A program made the translations under genes and the position numbers. Below the pieces are notes generated by a model. That model saw nothing but the letters and a program-made list of their open reading frames with translations, was not told the DNA's origin and searched no databases. From assembly GCF_009660225.1 (NCBI RefSeq), contig NZ_CP045920.1, forward strand, positions 3,112,079 through 3,176,078: a stretch of 64,000 bases of DNA, read 5' to 3'. Each line of letters starts with the position of its first letter. Positions within the stretch are counted from its first letter, which is position 1. Of the stretch, positions 40,220 to 48,584 are shown in pieces. Origin of the DNA: Pseudactinotalea sp. HY158. GTDB taxonomy: Bacteria > Actinomycetota > Actinomycetes > Actinomycetales > Beutenbergiaceae.

Positions 40220-43200
40220 ATGAACCCTCGATCCGGGCCGCGGCCCGCCCCGCCGCAGGTGCCGAGCGGATCGATCGCATTGCAGCCGCCCCCGGAGCTG
40301 GCCAAGCCCGAGGGTGCGAGCAATGCGCTCATGATGGCCGTGCCGATGATCGGCTCGCTCGGATCCGTCGCCCTCATCGCGTTCAACTCCTCCTCGAACC
40401 CGGTGCGCGCCTACATCATGGGCGGGATGTTCCTGTTCATGGCGCTGTCGATGGTCGGGATGAACATCTGGCGTCAGAAGTCCAAGCACACGGGCGAGGT
40501 CACCGGGAACCGGCGCGAATACCTCGCCTACCTGGCCGACCTGCGCGCGACCGTGCGCACCGCCGCTGATCGGCAGCGCCAGTACGCCCACTGGATGCTG
40601 CCCGATCCATGGGCGCTGCCCGTCGTCGCCGAGGAGGGCACCCGCGTGTGGGAGCGGGAGGTGACCGCGCCCGACGCCTACGACGTTCGGATCGGCCGCG
40701 CCACGACCCGGCTCGCCCTGACGCTCGAGCCGCCCCCGCCGGCGCCGGTCGCGCAGATCGACCCCGTCTCGGCCTCCGCCGCGCACCGGTTCGTCACGAC
40801 CCACCAGAACCTGCGCGCCGTGCCCTTCGGCGTGAACCTGCGCGACGTCGCTCGGATCGAGGTACTCGGGCAGGCGACCCAGGTCCGCAGCCTCACACGC
40901 GCGATGCTGTGCCACCTGGCCACGTTCATCGACGCCGACAACCTCCAGATCGCGATCCTCGCCGGCCCCGACGCCCTGCCCCAGTGGGAATGGGCGAAGT
41001 GGCTGCCGCACACCCATTCGCTGCACGCCCACGACGCCGTGGGCCGTACCCGGATGATCGGGGCCGCGTTCTCCGACATCTCCGACTACCTGCCGCCGGG
41101 CGTGGGCGACCGGCCCAGGTTCCAGCCCGGGGCGGAGGTCTTCCCGCATCTCGTCGTGGTCGTCGACGGCGGTCACCTGCCGGACGACCACCCGATCGCG
41201 ACCCGGGACGGCGTCGCCGGGGTCACCCTGATCGACCTGCCCGCCCAGTGGGACGAGCTGCGCGATCGGAACACGGTGCGGCTGCGCCTCTTCGACCCGG
41301 TCGCGGCGGCCGGCGGCGCGGACGTCACCCCGATGCAGGTGCTGCAGCGGTCCCGGCAGGCCACCGACGCGCTCGCCGACCGGATGAGCATCGCCGAGGC
41401 CGAGGCGACGGCGCGTCGGCTCACCCCGTTCGCGCTCGAGCAGGAGAGCGACGAGGGCCCGCGGACGGCGGTCTCGGCCGAGCTGACCGACCTGCTCGGG
41501 CTGCCGGACGTGCGCGACTTCGACCCGGAGGTCGCCTGGCGTCCCCGGCTCGCCCGCGACCGGCTCCGGGTCCCGATCGGCCTGAGCCCGCAGGGCCAGC
41601 CGATCTCCCTCGACCTCAAGGAGTCGGCGGAGCAGGGGATGGGACCGCACGGCCTGCTCATCGGCGCCACCGGCTCGGGCAAGTCCGAGGTGCTGCGCAC
41701 GCTCGTGCTCGCCCTCGCGCTCACCCACTCCTCCGAGGCGCTCAACTTCGTGCTCGTCGACTTCAAGGGTGGGGCCACGTTCGCGGGTATGGCGGACATG
41801 CCACACGTGTCGGCGATCATCACCAACCTCGGCGAGGAGCTCACGCTCGTCGACCGCATGGCCGACGCCCTGCAGGGCGAGATGATCCGCCGCCAGGAGC
41901 TCCTGCGCTCGGCCGGGAACTTCGCCAACGTCGGCGACTACGAGAAGGCCCGCAAGGCGAGCGGCCGCACCGACCTGCCGCCGCTGCCGGCGCTGGTCAT
42001 CGTGGCCGACGAGTTCACCGAGCTGCTCAGCGCCAAGCCCGACTTCGCCGACCTGTTCACGCAGATCGGGCGGCTCGGCCGCTCCATGCACATCCACCTG
42101 CTGCTCTCGACCCAGCGGTTGGAGGAGGGCAAGCTCCGCGGGCTCGACTCCCATCTGTCGTACCGGATCGGCCTCAAGACCTTCTCCGGCGCCGACTCCC
42201 GGGCCGTCATCGGCGTGCCGGACGCGTTCGAGCTGCCCGGCGGCGGTGGGCACGGGTTCCTCAAGCCGGATTCGACCACGCTGCTGCAGTTCCGCGCGGC
42301 CTACGTCTCCGCGCCCCCGAAGGCCCGCCGGCGCGCCACGCCGGTGCGCACGGAGGCCACGCAGGTGCGGGTGGAGGCGTTCACCGCCGCCCCGGTGCTC
42401 TCGGCCACGAAGGAGGTCGAGCCGGTGCCGGCAATACCCGCGGGGCCCGCTGGACCGGCCGAACCTGCCGAGAAGCGGGTGACGTTCGACATCGCGGTCT
42501 CCCGGATGAAGGGGCACGGGCTGCCGGCGCACCAGGTGTGGCTGCCGCCGCTCGAGGTGCCCGAGACGTTCGACGCCCTCATGCCGGATCTGAGTGTGGA
42601 CGGCGAACTCGGCCTGGTCTCACGCCGCTGGCGGGAGGCGGGGGTGCTCACGTTCCCGCTCGGAATCGTGGACCGGCCGCTCGAGCAGCGCCGGGAGGTG
42701 CTGCGCTTCTCCCTCGCGGGCGCGGGTGGTCACATGGCCGTCGTCGGCGGCCCGCGCACGGGCAAGTCGACCGCGTTGCGGTCGGTGGTCACGGGGCTCG
42801 CGCTCACGCACACCCCGCACGAGGTGCAGTTCTTCGTCATGGACTTCGGCGGCGGCACGTTCGCCCCGCTGGCGGACCTGGCGCACGTCGCCGGGGTCGC
42901 CTCCCGCAGCCAGCCCGACGTCGTGCGCCGGGTGCTGGCCGAGGTGACCGGGATCGTCAACGCCCGGGAGAAGTACTTCGTGGCCCACGGCATCGACTCG
43001 ATCGAGACCTACCGGCAGCGCCGGGCCGAGGGCCGGGTCGACGACGGCTGGGGCGACGTGGTGCTCATCGTCGACGGGTGGCCCACCCTGCGCTCGGAGT
43101 TCGACGACATGGAGAGTGAGATCCAGGCACTCGGTGCCCGGGGCCTCACGTTCGGGCTGCACGTCCTCGCCTCCGCGAACCAGTGGATGAACTTCCGCAC

Positions 43201-44209
43201 CCAGATGAAGGACCTGTTCGGCACGAAACTCGAGCTGCAGCTCGGCAATCCGATGGACTCCGACATCGACCGGAAGGTCGCGGCGAACATCCCGGCCGAC
43301 CGTCCGGGCCGGGGCCTCATCGCCTCGGGCCACCACGTGCTCGCGGCGCTTCCGAGGATCGACGGCCGCCCGGAGCCGGACGTCCTCGCCCCCGGGGTGG
43401 ACCACCTGATCGAATCGGTGAACAAGGCGTGGACGAAGGCCCCCGGCCCGAAGCTGCGGCTGCTGCCCACCGACGTCTCGCCGGCGGACGTGCTCGCCGC
43501 GGCCCCGTCCGGCGATCAGCTCCTCCTCGGGGTCGAGGAGGCCGCGCTCACGGGTGTGGGCATCGATCCACGGGTCGAACCGCACGTGTACGCCTTCGGC
43601 GACTCCGGCTCGGGCAAGTCGACGTTCATCGCCTCGATGGCGGCCGAGATCCAGCGGCTCTACACCCCGGAGCAGGCACAGATCCTCCAGGTGGACTACC
43701 GGTTCGCGCACCTCGGCGCGATCCCCGACGAGTACCTGGCCGGCTACTACCGCACGGCCCCGAACGCGATGGCCGGGATCAAGGATCTCGCGGCCTTCCT
43801 CAGTGGCCGGCTCCCCGGCCCGGACGTGACCGCCGATCAGCTGCGGGCGCGCTCGTGGTGGACGGGCAAGGACGTGTTCCTACTCGTCGACGACTACGAG
43901 CTCGTGGCCACCTCCCAGGGAAATCCGCTGCTGCCGCTCGTGCCGCTCCTGCCCCAGGCCCGTGACATCGGCCTGCACGTCGTGCTCGTGCGCTCCGCCG
44001 GCGGGGCGGCGAAGTCGCTCTACGAGCCGGTCATCCAGTCGCTGTCGGACCTCGCCTCGCCGGGGCTCATCCTCGCCGGGTCGCCGGCGGAGGGGCCCCT
44101 CGTCAAGAACGTCAAGCCGAAGCCCGGGGATCCGGGTCGCGCCCAGCTCGTGACCCGGCGCGGGGTGCAGGTCGTCCAGCTCATGCACACCCCGCTCGCC
44201 GACCAGTAG
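40220..44209 (+). CDS. eccC: Type VII secretion ATPase EccC
   Basis: The three-ATPase FtsK/SpoIIIE-type motor of the ESX system, a fused EccCa-EccCb form. I use the ATG at 40220, with GGGAG six bases upstream, giving 1329 residues; the in-frame ATG at 40166 is the alternative. Two membrane helices lie at about 36-56 and 63-84. Walker A motifs are GATGSGKSE (about 482), GGPRTGKST (843) and GDSGSGKST (1127); the first domain also shows VIVADEFTELL and LLSTQRLEEGKLRG. A Pro/Ala linker separates domains one and two. A TAGTCT -10 at 40158 may drive it, leaving a leader of about 50 nt. Substrate recognition is expected at the third domain. Confidence 0.95.
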   Translation: MNPRSGPRPAPPQVPSGSIALQPPPELAKPEGASNALMMAVPMIGSLGSVALIAFNSSSNPVRAYIMGGMFLFMALSMVGMNIWRQKSKHTGEVTGNRREYLAYLADLRATVRTAADRQRQYAHWMLPDPWALPVVAEEGTRVWEREVTAPDAYDVRIGRATTRLALTLEPPPPAPVAQIDPVSASAAHRFVTTHQNLRAVPFGVNLRDVARIEVLGQATQVRSLTRAMLCHLATFIDADNLQIAILAGPDALPQWEWAKWLPHTHSLHAHDAVGRTRMIGAAFSDISDYLPPGVGDRPRFQPGAEVFPHLVVVVDGGHLPDDHPIATRDGVAGVTLIDLPAQWDELRDRNTVRLRLFDPVAAAGGADVTPMQVLQRSRQATDALADRMSIAEAEATARRLTPFALEQESDEGPRTAVSAELTDLLGLPDVRDFDPEVAWRPRLARDRLRVPIGLSPQGQPISLDLKESAEQGMGPHGLLIGATGSGKSEVLRTLVLALALTHSSEALNFVLVDFKGGATFAGMADMPHVSAIITNLGEELTLVDRMADALQGEMIRRQELLRSAGNFANVGDYEKARKASGRTDLPPLPALVIVADEFTELLSAKPDFADLFTQIGRLGRSMHIHLLLSTQRLEEGKLRGLDSHLSYRIGLKTFSGADSRAVIGVPDAFELPGGGGHGFLKPDSTTLLQFRAAYVSAPPKARRRATPVRTEATQVRVEAFTAAPVLSATKEVEPVPAIPAGPAGPAEPAEKRVTFDIAVSRMKGHGLPAHQVWLPPLEVPETFDALMPDLSVDGELGLVSRRWREAGVLTFPLGIVDRPLEQRREVLRFSLAGAGGHMAVVGGPRTGKSTALRSVVTGLALTHTPHEVQFFVMDFGGGTFAPLADLAHVAGVASRSQPDVVRRVLAEVTGIVNAREKYFVAHGIDSIETYRQRRAEGRVDDGWGDVVLIVDGWPTLRSEFDDMESEIQALGARGLTFGLHVLASANQWMNFRTQMKDLFGTKLELQLGNPMDSDIDRKVAANIPADRPGRGLIASGHHVLAALPRIDGRPEPDVLAPGVDHLIESVNKAWTKAPGPKLRLLPTDVSPADVLAAAPSGDQLLLGVEEAALTGVGIDPRVEPHVYAFGDSGSGKSTFIASMAAEIQRLYTPEQAQILQVDYRFAHLGAIPDEYLAGYYRTAPNAMAGIKDLAAFLSGRLPGPDVTADQLRARSWWTGKDVFLLVDDYELVATSQGNPLLPLVPLLPQARDIGLHVVLVRSAGGAAKSLYEPVIQSLSDLASPGLILAGSPAEGPLVKNVKPKPGDPGRAQLVTRRGVQVVQLMHTPLADQ

Positions 44210-44283
44210 CCTCCGCACCCAACCTGGGCGGCCTCGACACGGCCACGTGGGGTGTAGCGCCCCCATATGGCGGCTGCCGAGGG

Positions 44284-44330
44284 ACCTGGGTGCCGCCAAC
44301 ACGAGCAGATGGGGTCCAGCGCACCCAGGT
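44284..44330. repeat. Inverted repeat ACCTGGGTGC
   Basis: Two perfect 10-base inverted copies (44284-44293 and 44321-44330) separated by 27 bases, in the gap after eccC. It could end eccC transcription or be part of a lost mobile element; nothing decides between them. Confidence 0.35.
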
Positions 44331-44411
44331 GCCGGATGGTGCGGGGTCGGCCACTCGTCTTCCGGATACCTCCCTGCGGCTTCTCATGCCGCCGCCGTGC
44401 GGTGTGATCCG

Positions 44412-44522
44412 CTACGTCGGCGGGTACGGCTCGCTAGATCGACTCCCCGTGCTCTCATCGATCGCGGCCGCCCGCACCGTACGAGCATGGACATCCATTC
44501 CCAGGCTCGTAATCTCGGTCAC
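44412..44522 (-). pseudogene. IS110-type transposase N-terminal fragment
   Basis: From a GTG at 44522 the frame gives 36 residues: VTEITSLGMDVHARTVRAAA then IDESTG and an unrelated tail to the stop. G-[MLI]-D-V-H and the following R-A-A-I-D are the start of the DEDD catalytic domain of IS110-family transposases, including the first catalytic Asp. The rest of the roughly 350-400 residue protein is missing, so this is a remnant. Assignment rests on a short motif. Confidence 0.5.
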
Positions 44523-44779
44523 CACCCCGGGGCCTCCTACGAATGCGTGCTCCCCGCCCACCGGCCGATCAAGGTGATCCACGAGAGACTTCATACGCGG
44601 GACCTTCGCCCACGAGCGCACTCGAGCAACCCGACACCCACAAGGCGTCGGAGGTTCGGCACGCACCGCTGCGGCGATGGTGTGAGACGACGGGTCCGAT
44701 CGTCGCCGATAGCACGGGCTCCAACGCGTTCGGCGGGCTGATCCTGGGCCCAGGTCAACGACTGCTTCCTCCACGGCGT

Positions 44780-44812
44780 GAGGCGGCGCGGCAATGGTTG
44801 CAGCGCCGCCTC
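44780..44812 (-). terminator. Terminator after the small membrane protein gene
   Basis: A 10-bp perfect stem (44780-44789 with 44803-44812), continued by a 4-bp inner stem after one mismatch, 21 bases past the stop of the minus-strand gene at 44834. Confidence 0.65.
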
Positions 44813-44833
44813 GCACTCGCTCTACTTCGTGTC

Positions 44834-45097
44834 CTACTTCAGGCGTAGCAGCCCAACAACCAGACAGGCGATGCCGGCCGGGCGGAGGAAGCCGCCCGCG
44901 ATCACGTCGAGGATATTGGTGATCCGGAAGCTGGAATCATCACCCACGAACAGCAAGGGAACATTGACTGAGAACACGTTGATCAAGGCGCTGACCACAA
45001 GCAGCACTGCCGCGACCCCGATCATCCTCCGTCCATCAGCGAGCCACTCGACGATTGCGGAGCGTGGACGGTCATCGTTGCTGTGGCGCGTAGACAT
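44834..45097 (-). CDS. Small membrane protein of unknown function
   Basis: An 87-residue protein with two hydrophobic segments (MIGVAAVLLVVSALINVF and the C-terminal GGFLRPAGIACLVVGLLRL), separated by a short polar loop. The N-terminus is polar and charged. No family recognised. I choose the ATG at 45097, with AGAGG six bases upstream; a longer frame starts at 45124. It lies 30 bases after the secreted protein gene at 45128 and shares its direction, so the two are likely co-transcribed. Its base composition is lower in GC than the neighbouring core genes. Confidence 0.65.
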   Translation of the reverse strand: MSTRHSNDDRPRSAIVEWLADGRRMIGVAAVLLVVSALINVFSVNVPLLFVGDDSSFRITNILDVIAGGFLRPAGIACLVVGLLRLK

Positions 45098-45127
45098 CTC
45101 GGACCTCTCATTTTCAGGAAACATGCG

Positions 45128-45898
45128 TCAGCCCATCACCACTCCGGTCACACCCACAGTTCCCGGGTTGCGAACCTTGAACTTCGGAATAGCCCAGACA
45201 TTGCCCCACGGAACCGTGTAGCCCACGAGGCCCGCACTACTGTTGCCGCATCCTGCGGGGTAGAAATGCTGCACAGTCACCGGGGGCTGCCCGGGCGCGC
45301 CCTGCGTCGTCACCCAGCCGGCAACGGCCACGCAGGCGCTTCCGTACGAGGAGGGATTCACCTGCCAAGCGTACGTAGTCTTGTGGCCGGGCGATCCCGC
45401 AATGCTGCATCCGAGATTGATCGCATTCCCCCACGAGGTCATCCCGACGGTAGCCGTGAAGGTCCTCGAGCTGCCACAGCCGTACTGAAGAGTGGCGAAC
45501 GGCTCAGAAGCCGGTCCAGACTCAGGGTTCGGTTCGGGCGTCGCGCCGCCAAGCGCATCGCTGACGTAGGCCAAGACATCCGCCTTGGGCACGTCCGGCA
45601 TCACGACAAGCGTCGAGTCTGGCTCGATGCCATCGAGCTCCACCTTGAGTCCTCCCTCCTCCGTCCCTTGAACGGCCGCATCACTGACTAGGAGGAGGTC
45701 CAGCGATCCCTCGACACGCAGCCGCACACTCCCCTCGTCATCGACTACGACGGATCCGCCAGCAGCTTCGACCTCCGAGAACGCACTGGTGAAACCGGCA
45801 CTCGCATCCGAACTGCTCTTGCCCACCGAGGGCGCACTGATGGCAAGTGATGCAAGCGCCAATGCCGACACCAACTCACCAAGTCTCGAGTTCAACAT
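45128..45898 (-). CDS. Secreted protein of unknown function
   Basis: A 256-residue protein with an N-terminal signal-like segment (MLNSRLGELVSALALASLAISAPSVG), an acidic middle region containing a Pro/Glu-rich stretch (about 138-152), and a C-terminal domain of about 105 residues with four cysteines (in YGCG, LGCS, SACV and AGCG), probably two disulfides, and Trp/Gly-rich strands. I do not recognise the domain. The ATG at 45898 has AGGGGAT and ATAGG upstream and a TAGGGT -10 further off (45944-45949 region). Codon use and GC differ from the core genes, suggesting acquisition. It is apparently an operon with the small membrane protein. Confidence 0.7.
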   Translation of the reverse strand: MLNSRLGELVSALALASLAISAPSVGKSSSDASAGFTSAFSEVEAAGGSVVVDDEGSVRLRVEGSLDLLLVSDAAVQGTEEGGLKVELDGIEPDSTLVVMPDVPKADVLAYVSDALGGATPEPNPESGPASEPFATLQYGCGSSRTFTATVGMTSWGNAINLGCSIAGSPGHKTTYAWQVNPSSYGSACVAVAGWVTTQGAPGQPPVTVQHFYPAGCGNSSAGLVGYTVPWGNVWAIPKFKVRNPGTVGVTGVVMG

Positions 45899-45934
45899 GT
45901 ACCTATCCCCTTTAAACGTACCGCACCCCTCGTT

Positions 45935-45969
45935 GGGTGGCACATACCCTAGCAATACGGAAGCCACCC
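45935..45969. repeat. Inverted repeat bracketing a -10 element
   Basis: GGGTGGC (45935-45941) and GCCACCC (45963-45969) flank a minus-strand TAGGGT, upstream of the secreted protein gene. The spacing could suit a repressor site or a weak hairpin. Confidence 0.3.
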
Positions 45970-46011
45970 TGCAGTCGTTTGGACTTCGTATGCGTTTATC
46001 AGCGACGACAG

Positions 46012-47013
46012 TCAGGCGAGGCGGTCGACCAGGAGGCCCGCGAAGCTCGTCAGGGCGTCCTTGGCGGGGCCCTCCGGCAGGGGCGCGAGTTCGGCGACCG
46101 CATCCGCGGCCCACTGGCGCGCCAGCTCCCGCGACTCGTCCAGGATCGGGTGCGCGCGGAGCGCATCGAGGGCGGCCGCCAGTGACGCGTCGTCGCTCAG
46201 GTCGCCCTCGAGGGCGGTGAGGATGTCGGTGCCGGCGGCATCGATCTCTCCGCGCGCGGCCTGGGCGCGCAGCAGCAGCACGGGCATCGTGGCCACGCCT
46301 TCGCGCAGGTCCGTGCCCGGGGTCTTGCCGGTGACCTCGGCGTCGGAGATCAGGTCGATCACGTCGTCCGCGAGCTGGAACGCGACGCCGACCTTCTCCC
46401 CATAGGCGACGACGGCGGCGATGATCTCCGCGTCGGCGCCCGCGAACAGGGCTCCGTAGTGGGCGGAGGCCGAGATGAGGGAGCCGGTCTTGTCGGCGAG
46501 CACGCGCAGATAGTGCGCGATCGGGTCGTCGTCCGCCCCCGGGCCGAGGGTCTCGTGCAGCTGACCGAGCACGAGCCGTTCGAACGCGTCGGCCTGGATC
46601 CGCACGGCGACGGGGCCGAGCTCGGAGACGAGCTGCGAGGCGCGGGCGAAGAGCAGGTCCCCGACGAGGATCGCGACGGAGTTGCCCCACACCTCGTGCG
46701 CGCTCGGAGCGCCCCGGCGAAGCGGAGCCGAGTCCATGACGTCGTCGTGGTAGAGCGTGGCCAGATGGGTGAGCTCGGTGGCCACGGCGGCCTGCCGCAC
46801 CGCCTCGTCGATCCCGCTGCCGAGCTGGGAGGTGAGCATGACGAGCACCGGCCGCAGCCGCTTGCCCCCCGCGCTCATCAGGTGCCCGGAGGCGTCGGCG
46901 ATGATCGGGTGCGTGCTGCGCGCCTCGTGGGCCAACCGGGCCTCGATCCGGTCCAGTTCGCCGGCGATGAGGCCTTCGAGGGCCTCATCGCCGAGGGGCA
47001 GGGACGAGGTCAC
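46012..47013 (-). CDS. Polyprenyl diphosphate synthase
   Basis: A 333-residue trans-isoprenyl diphosphate synthase. It has the first Asp-rich motif DDVMD after HLATLYH, GGKRLRP near the N-terminus for IPP binding, and the second motif LADDVIDLI, all intact. Small or large residues before the first Asp motif set chain length, which I cannot read with certainty; a long-chain (C35-C45) product for menaquinone is likely from context. The start is GTG at 47013, overlapping the nuoN stop (GTGA), so it is translationally coupled to the NADH dehydrogenase operon. It probably makes the quinone tail used by the complex. Confidence 0.92.
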   Translation of the reverse strand: MTSSLPLGDEALEGLIAGELDRIEARLAHEARSTHPIIADASGHLMSAGGKRLRPVLVMLTSQLGSGIDEAVRQAAVATELTHLATLYHDDVMDSAPLRRGAPSAHEVWGNSVAILVGDLLFARASQLVSELGPVAVRIQADAFERLVLGQLHETLGPGADDDPIAHYLRVLADKTGSLISASAHYGALFAGADAEIIAAVVAYGEKVGVAFQLADDVIDLISDAEVTGKTPGTDLREGVATMPVLLLRAQAARGEIDAAGTDILTALEGDLSDDASLAAALDALRAHPILDESRELARQWAADAVAELAPLPEGPAKDALTSFAGLLVDRLA

Positions 47014-48584
47014 AGCAGGAACTTCGACGCCTGCGCGGTGAGGTCGAGCACGCCCTGCGGGACGATTCCCAGGGCGACGGTCCCGATCGCGCAGACCGCG
47101 ATCGCCACCTGGGCCATGCCCTCGGGCGCGACCACCGTCGTGTGCTCACCTGCCGGCTCCGTGAAGAACATGAGCACGATGATACGGATGTAGAAGAACG
47201 CCGAGGCGGCCGAGGCGATGATCGCCACCACGACGAGCGGCCAGGCGCCGCCGTCGATCGCCGAACTGAAGACCGTGAACTTCCCGATGAAGCCCGAGGT
47301 GAGCGGGATCCCGGCGAACGACAGCAGGAACAGCGTCATGGCCAGCGCGAGCAGCGGGCTGCGGCGACCGAGTCCGGCCCACTGCGACAGGTGCCCGGCC
47401 TCGCTCGTGACCGTGCCGTCCGCGTTCCGGTTGCGCACCATGGCCACGAGGCCGAAGGCGCCGACGGTGGCCAGTCCGTAGGCGAGCAGGTAGAAGAGCA
47501 CCGCGCCGATCCCCGACTGCTCGAGGGAGATGACGCCGAGCAGCACGAATCCCGCGTGGGCGATCGCGGAGTACGCGAGGATCCGCTTCATGTCGGTCTG
47601 GACGAGCGCGAGCACGGTGCCCACGATCATCGTGAGGATCGCGATCGTCCACAGGAACGGGGCCAGGTCCCACTGGATGCCCGGGGTGACGACGTAGACG
47701 AACCGCAGGATCGCGCCGAATGCGGCGATCTTGACGCCGGCCGCCATGAAGCCCGTGATCGGGGTCGGTGCGCCCTGGTAGACGTCCGGGGTCCACGAGT
47801 GGAAGGGCACGGCGGCCACCTTGAACAGCAGCCCGATGAGCACGAGCACGCTCCCGGCGAGCAGGAGCCCGTCCATCCCGACCATCTGCGGGACGGCGGT
47901 CGCGATCTCGGAGAGCCGGATCGAGCCCGAGTAGCCGTAGAGCAGCGCGAGGCCCATGAGGAAGAACGCCGAGGAGAACGCGCCGAGCAGGAAGTACTTG
48001 AGCGAGGCCTCCTGCGACACGAGTCGGCGCCTACGGGCGAGACCCGAGAGCAGGTACAGCGGCAGCGACAGCACCTCGAGGGCGATGAACATCGTCAGCA
48101 GGTCCGCCGCGACCGTGAACACCATGAGGCCGAGGACGGCGAACAGCGTGAGCGGGTAGACCTCGGTCTGCACGAGACCGGCACGGCGGGCCTGCTCCTC
48201 GTACTGGGAGCCCGGGATCGCGGCCGCGGTCGGGGCGAAGAAGTCCTCGCCCCCGACCCTGTCGGCGAGGATGAGCAGCGCGAGGAACGACATGACGAGC
48301 ACGAGCCCCTGGCCGAAGAGCCCGGCCGGATCCTCGTGGATGGCGCCGGCCACGAGCTCCTGCGGGCCCTGGATGCTCACCTCGGTCCAGCGCCACACGA
48401 CGGCCACGAGGGCCGCGCCCATCGCGACGACGGACAGTCCCACCTGGGCGAGCCGACGGTGCGCACGCGGCACGAAGGCCTCCACGAGCACCGAGGCGAC
48501 CGCTGCGGCGAAGACGATGACGATCGGTGCGAGCGCCGCCCAGTCGATGTGCGGGGCGACGAATGTGGACTGCAACGGATTCAT
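47010..48584 (-). CDS. nuoN: NADH-quinone oxidoreductase subunit N
   Basis: NuoN is one of three antiporter-like membrane subunits of complex I that drive proton pumping. The 524-residue protein has about fourteen hydrophobic helices and the family motif KVAAVPFHSWTPDVYQGAPTPITGFMA, containing the key Lys and a Glu-like channel region. The ATG at 48584 overlaps the nuoM stop by four bases (ATGA). It is the last nuo gene; the prenyl synthase overlaps its end. Confidence 0.96.
   Translation of the reverse strand: MNPLQSTFVAPHIDWAALAPIVIVFAAAVASVLVEAFVPRAHRRLAQVGLSVVAMGAALVAVVWRWTEVSIQGPQELVAGAIHEDPAGLFGQGLVLVMSFLALLILADRVGGEDFFAPTAAAIPGSQYEEQARRAGLVQTEVYPLTLFAVLGLMVFTVAADLLTMFIALEVLSLPLYLLSGLARRRRLVSQEASLKYFLLGAFSSAFFLMGLALLYGYSGSIRLSEIATAVPQMVGMDGLLLAGSVLVLIGLLFKVAAVPFHSWTPDVYQGAPTPITGFMAAGVKIAAFGAILRFVYVVTPGIQWDLAPFLWTIAILTMIVGTVLALVQTDMKRILAYSAIAHAGFVLLGVISLEQSGIGAVLFYLLAYGLATVGAFGLVAMVRNRNADGTVTSEAGHLSQWAGLGRRSPLLALAMTLFLLSFAGIPLTSGFIGKFTVFSSAIDGGAWPLVVVAIIASAASAFFYIRIIVLMFFTEPAGEHTTVVAPEGMAQVAIAVCAIGTVALGIVPQGVLDLTAQASKFLL

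Larger units (their letters stand above)
44210..44833. other. Gene-poor segment after eccC
   Basis: 624 bases holding only a transposase fragment (44412-44522), an inverted repeat at 44284-44330 and the terminator of the next gene (44780-44812). Other open frames lack start sites and similarity. GC is clearly lower than in the flanking genes. Confidence 0.6.

Noticed and set aside
44523-44816. Upstream extension of the IS110 fragment to a 134-residue protein
   Set aside because: The extra residues do not resemble a transposase, and the frame begins inside the terminator hairpin of the neighbouring gene.
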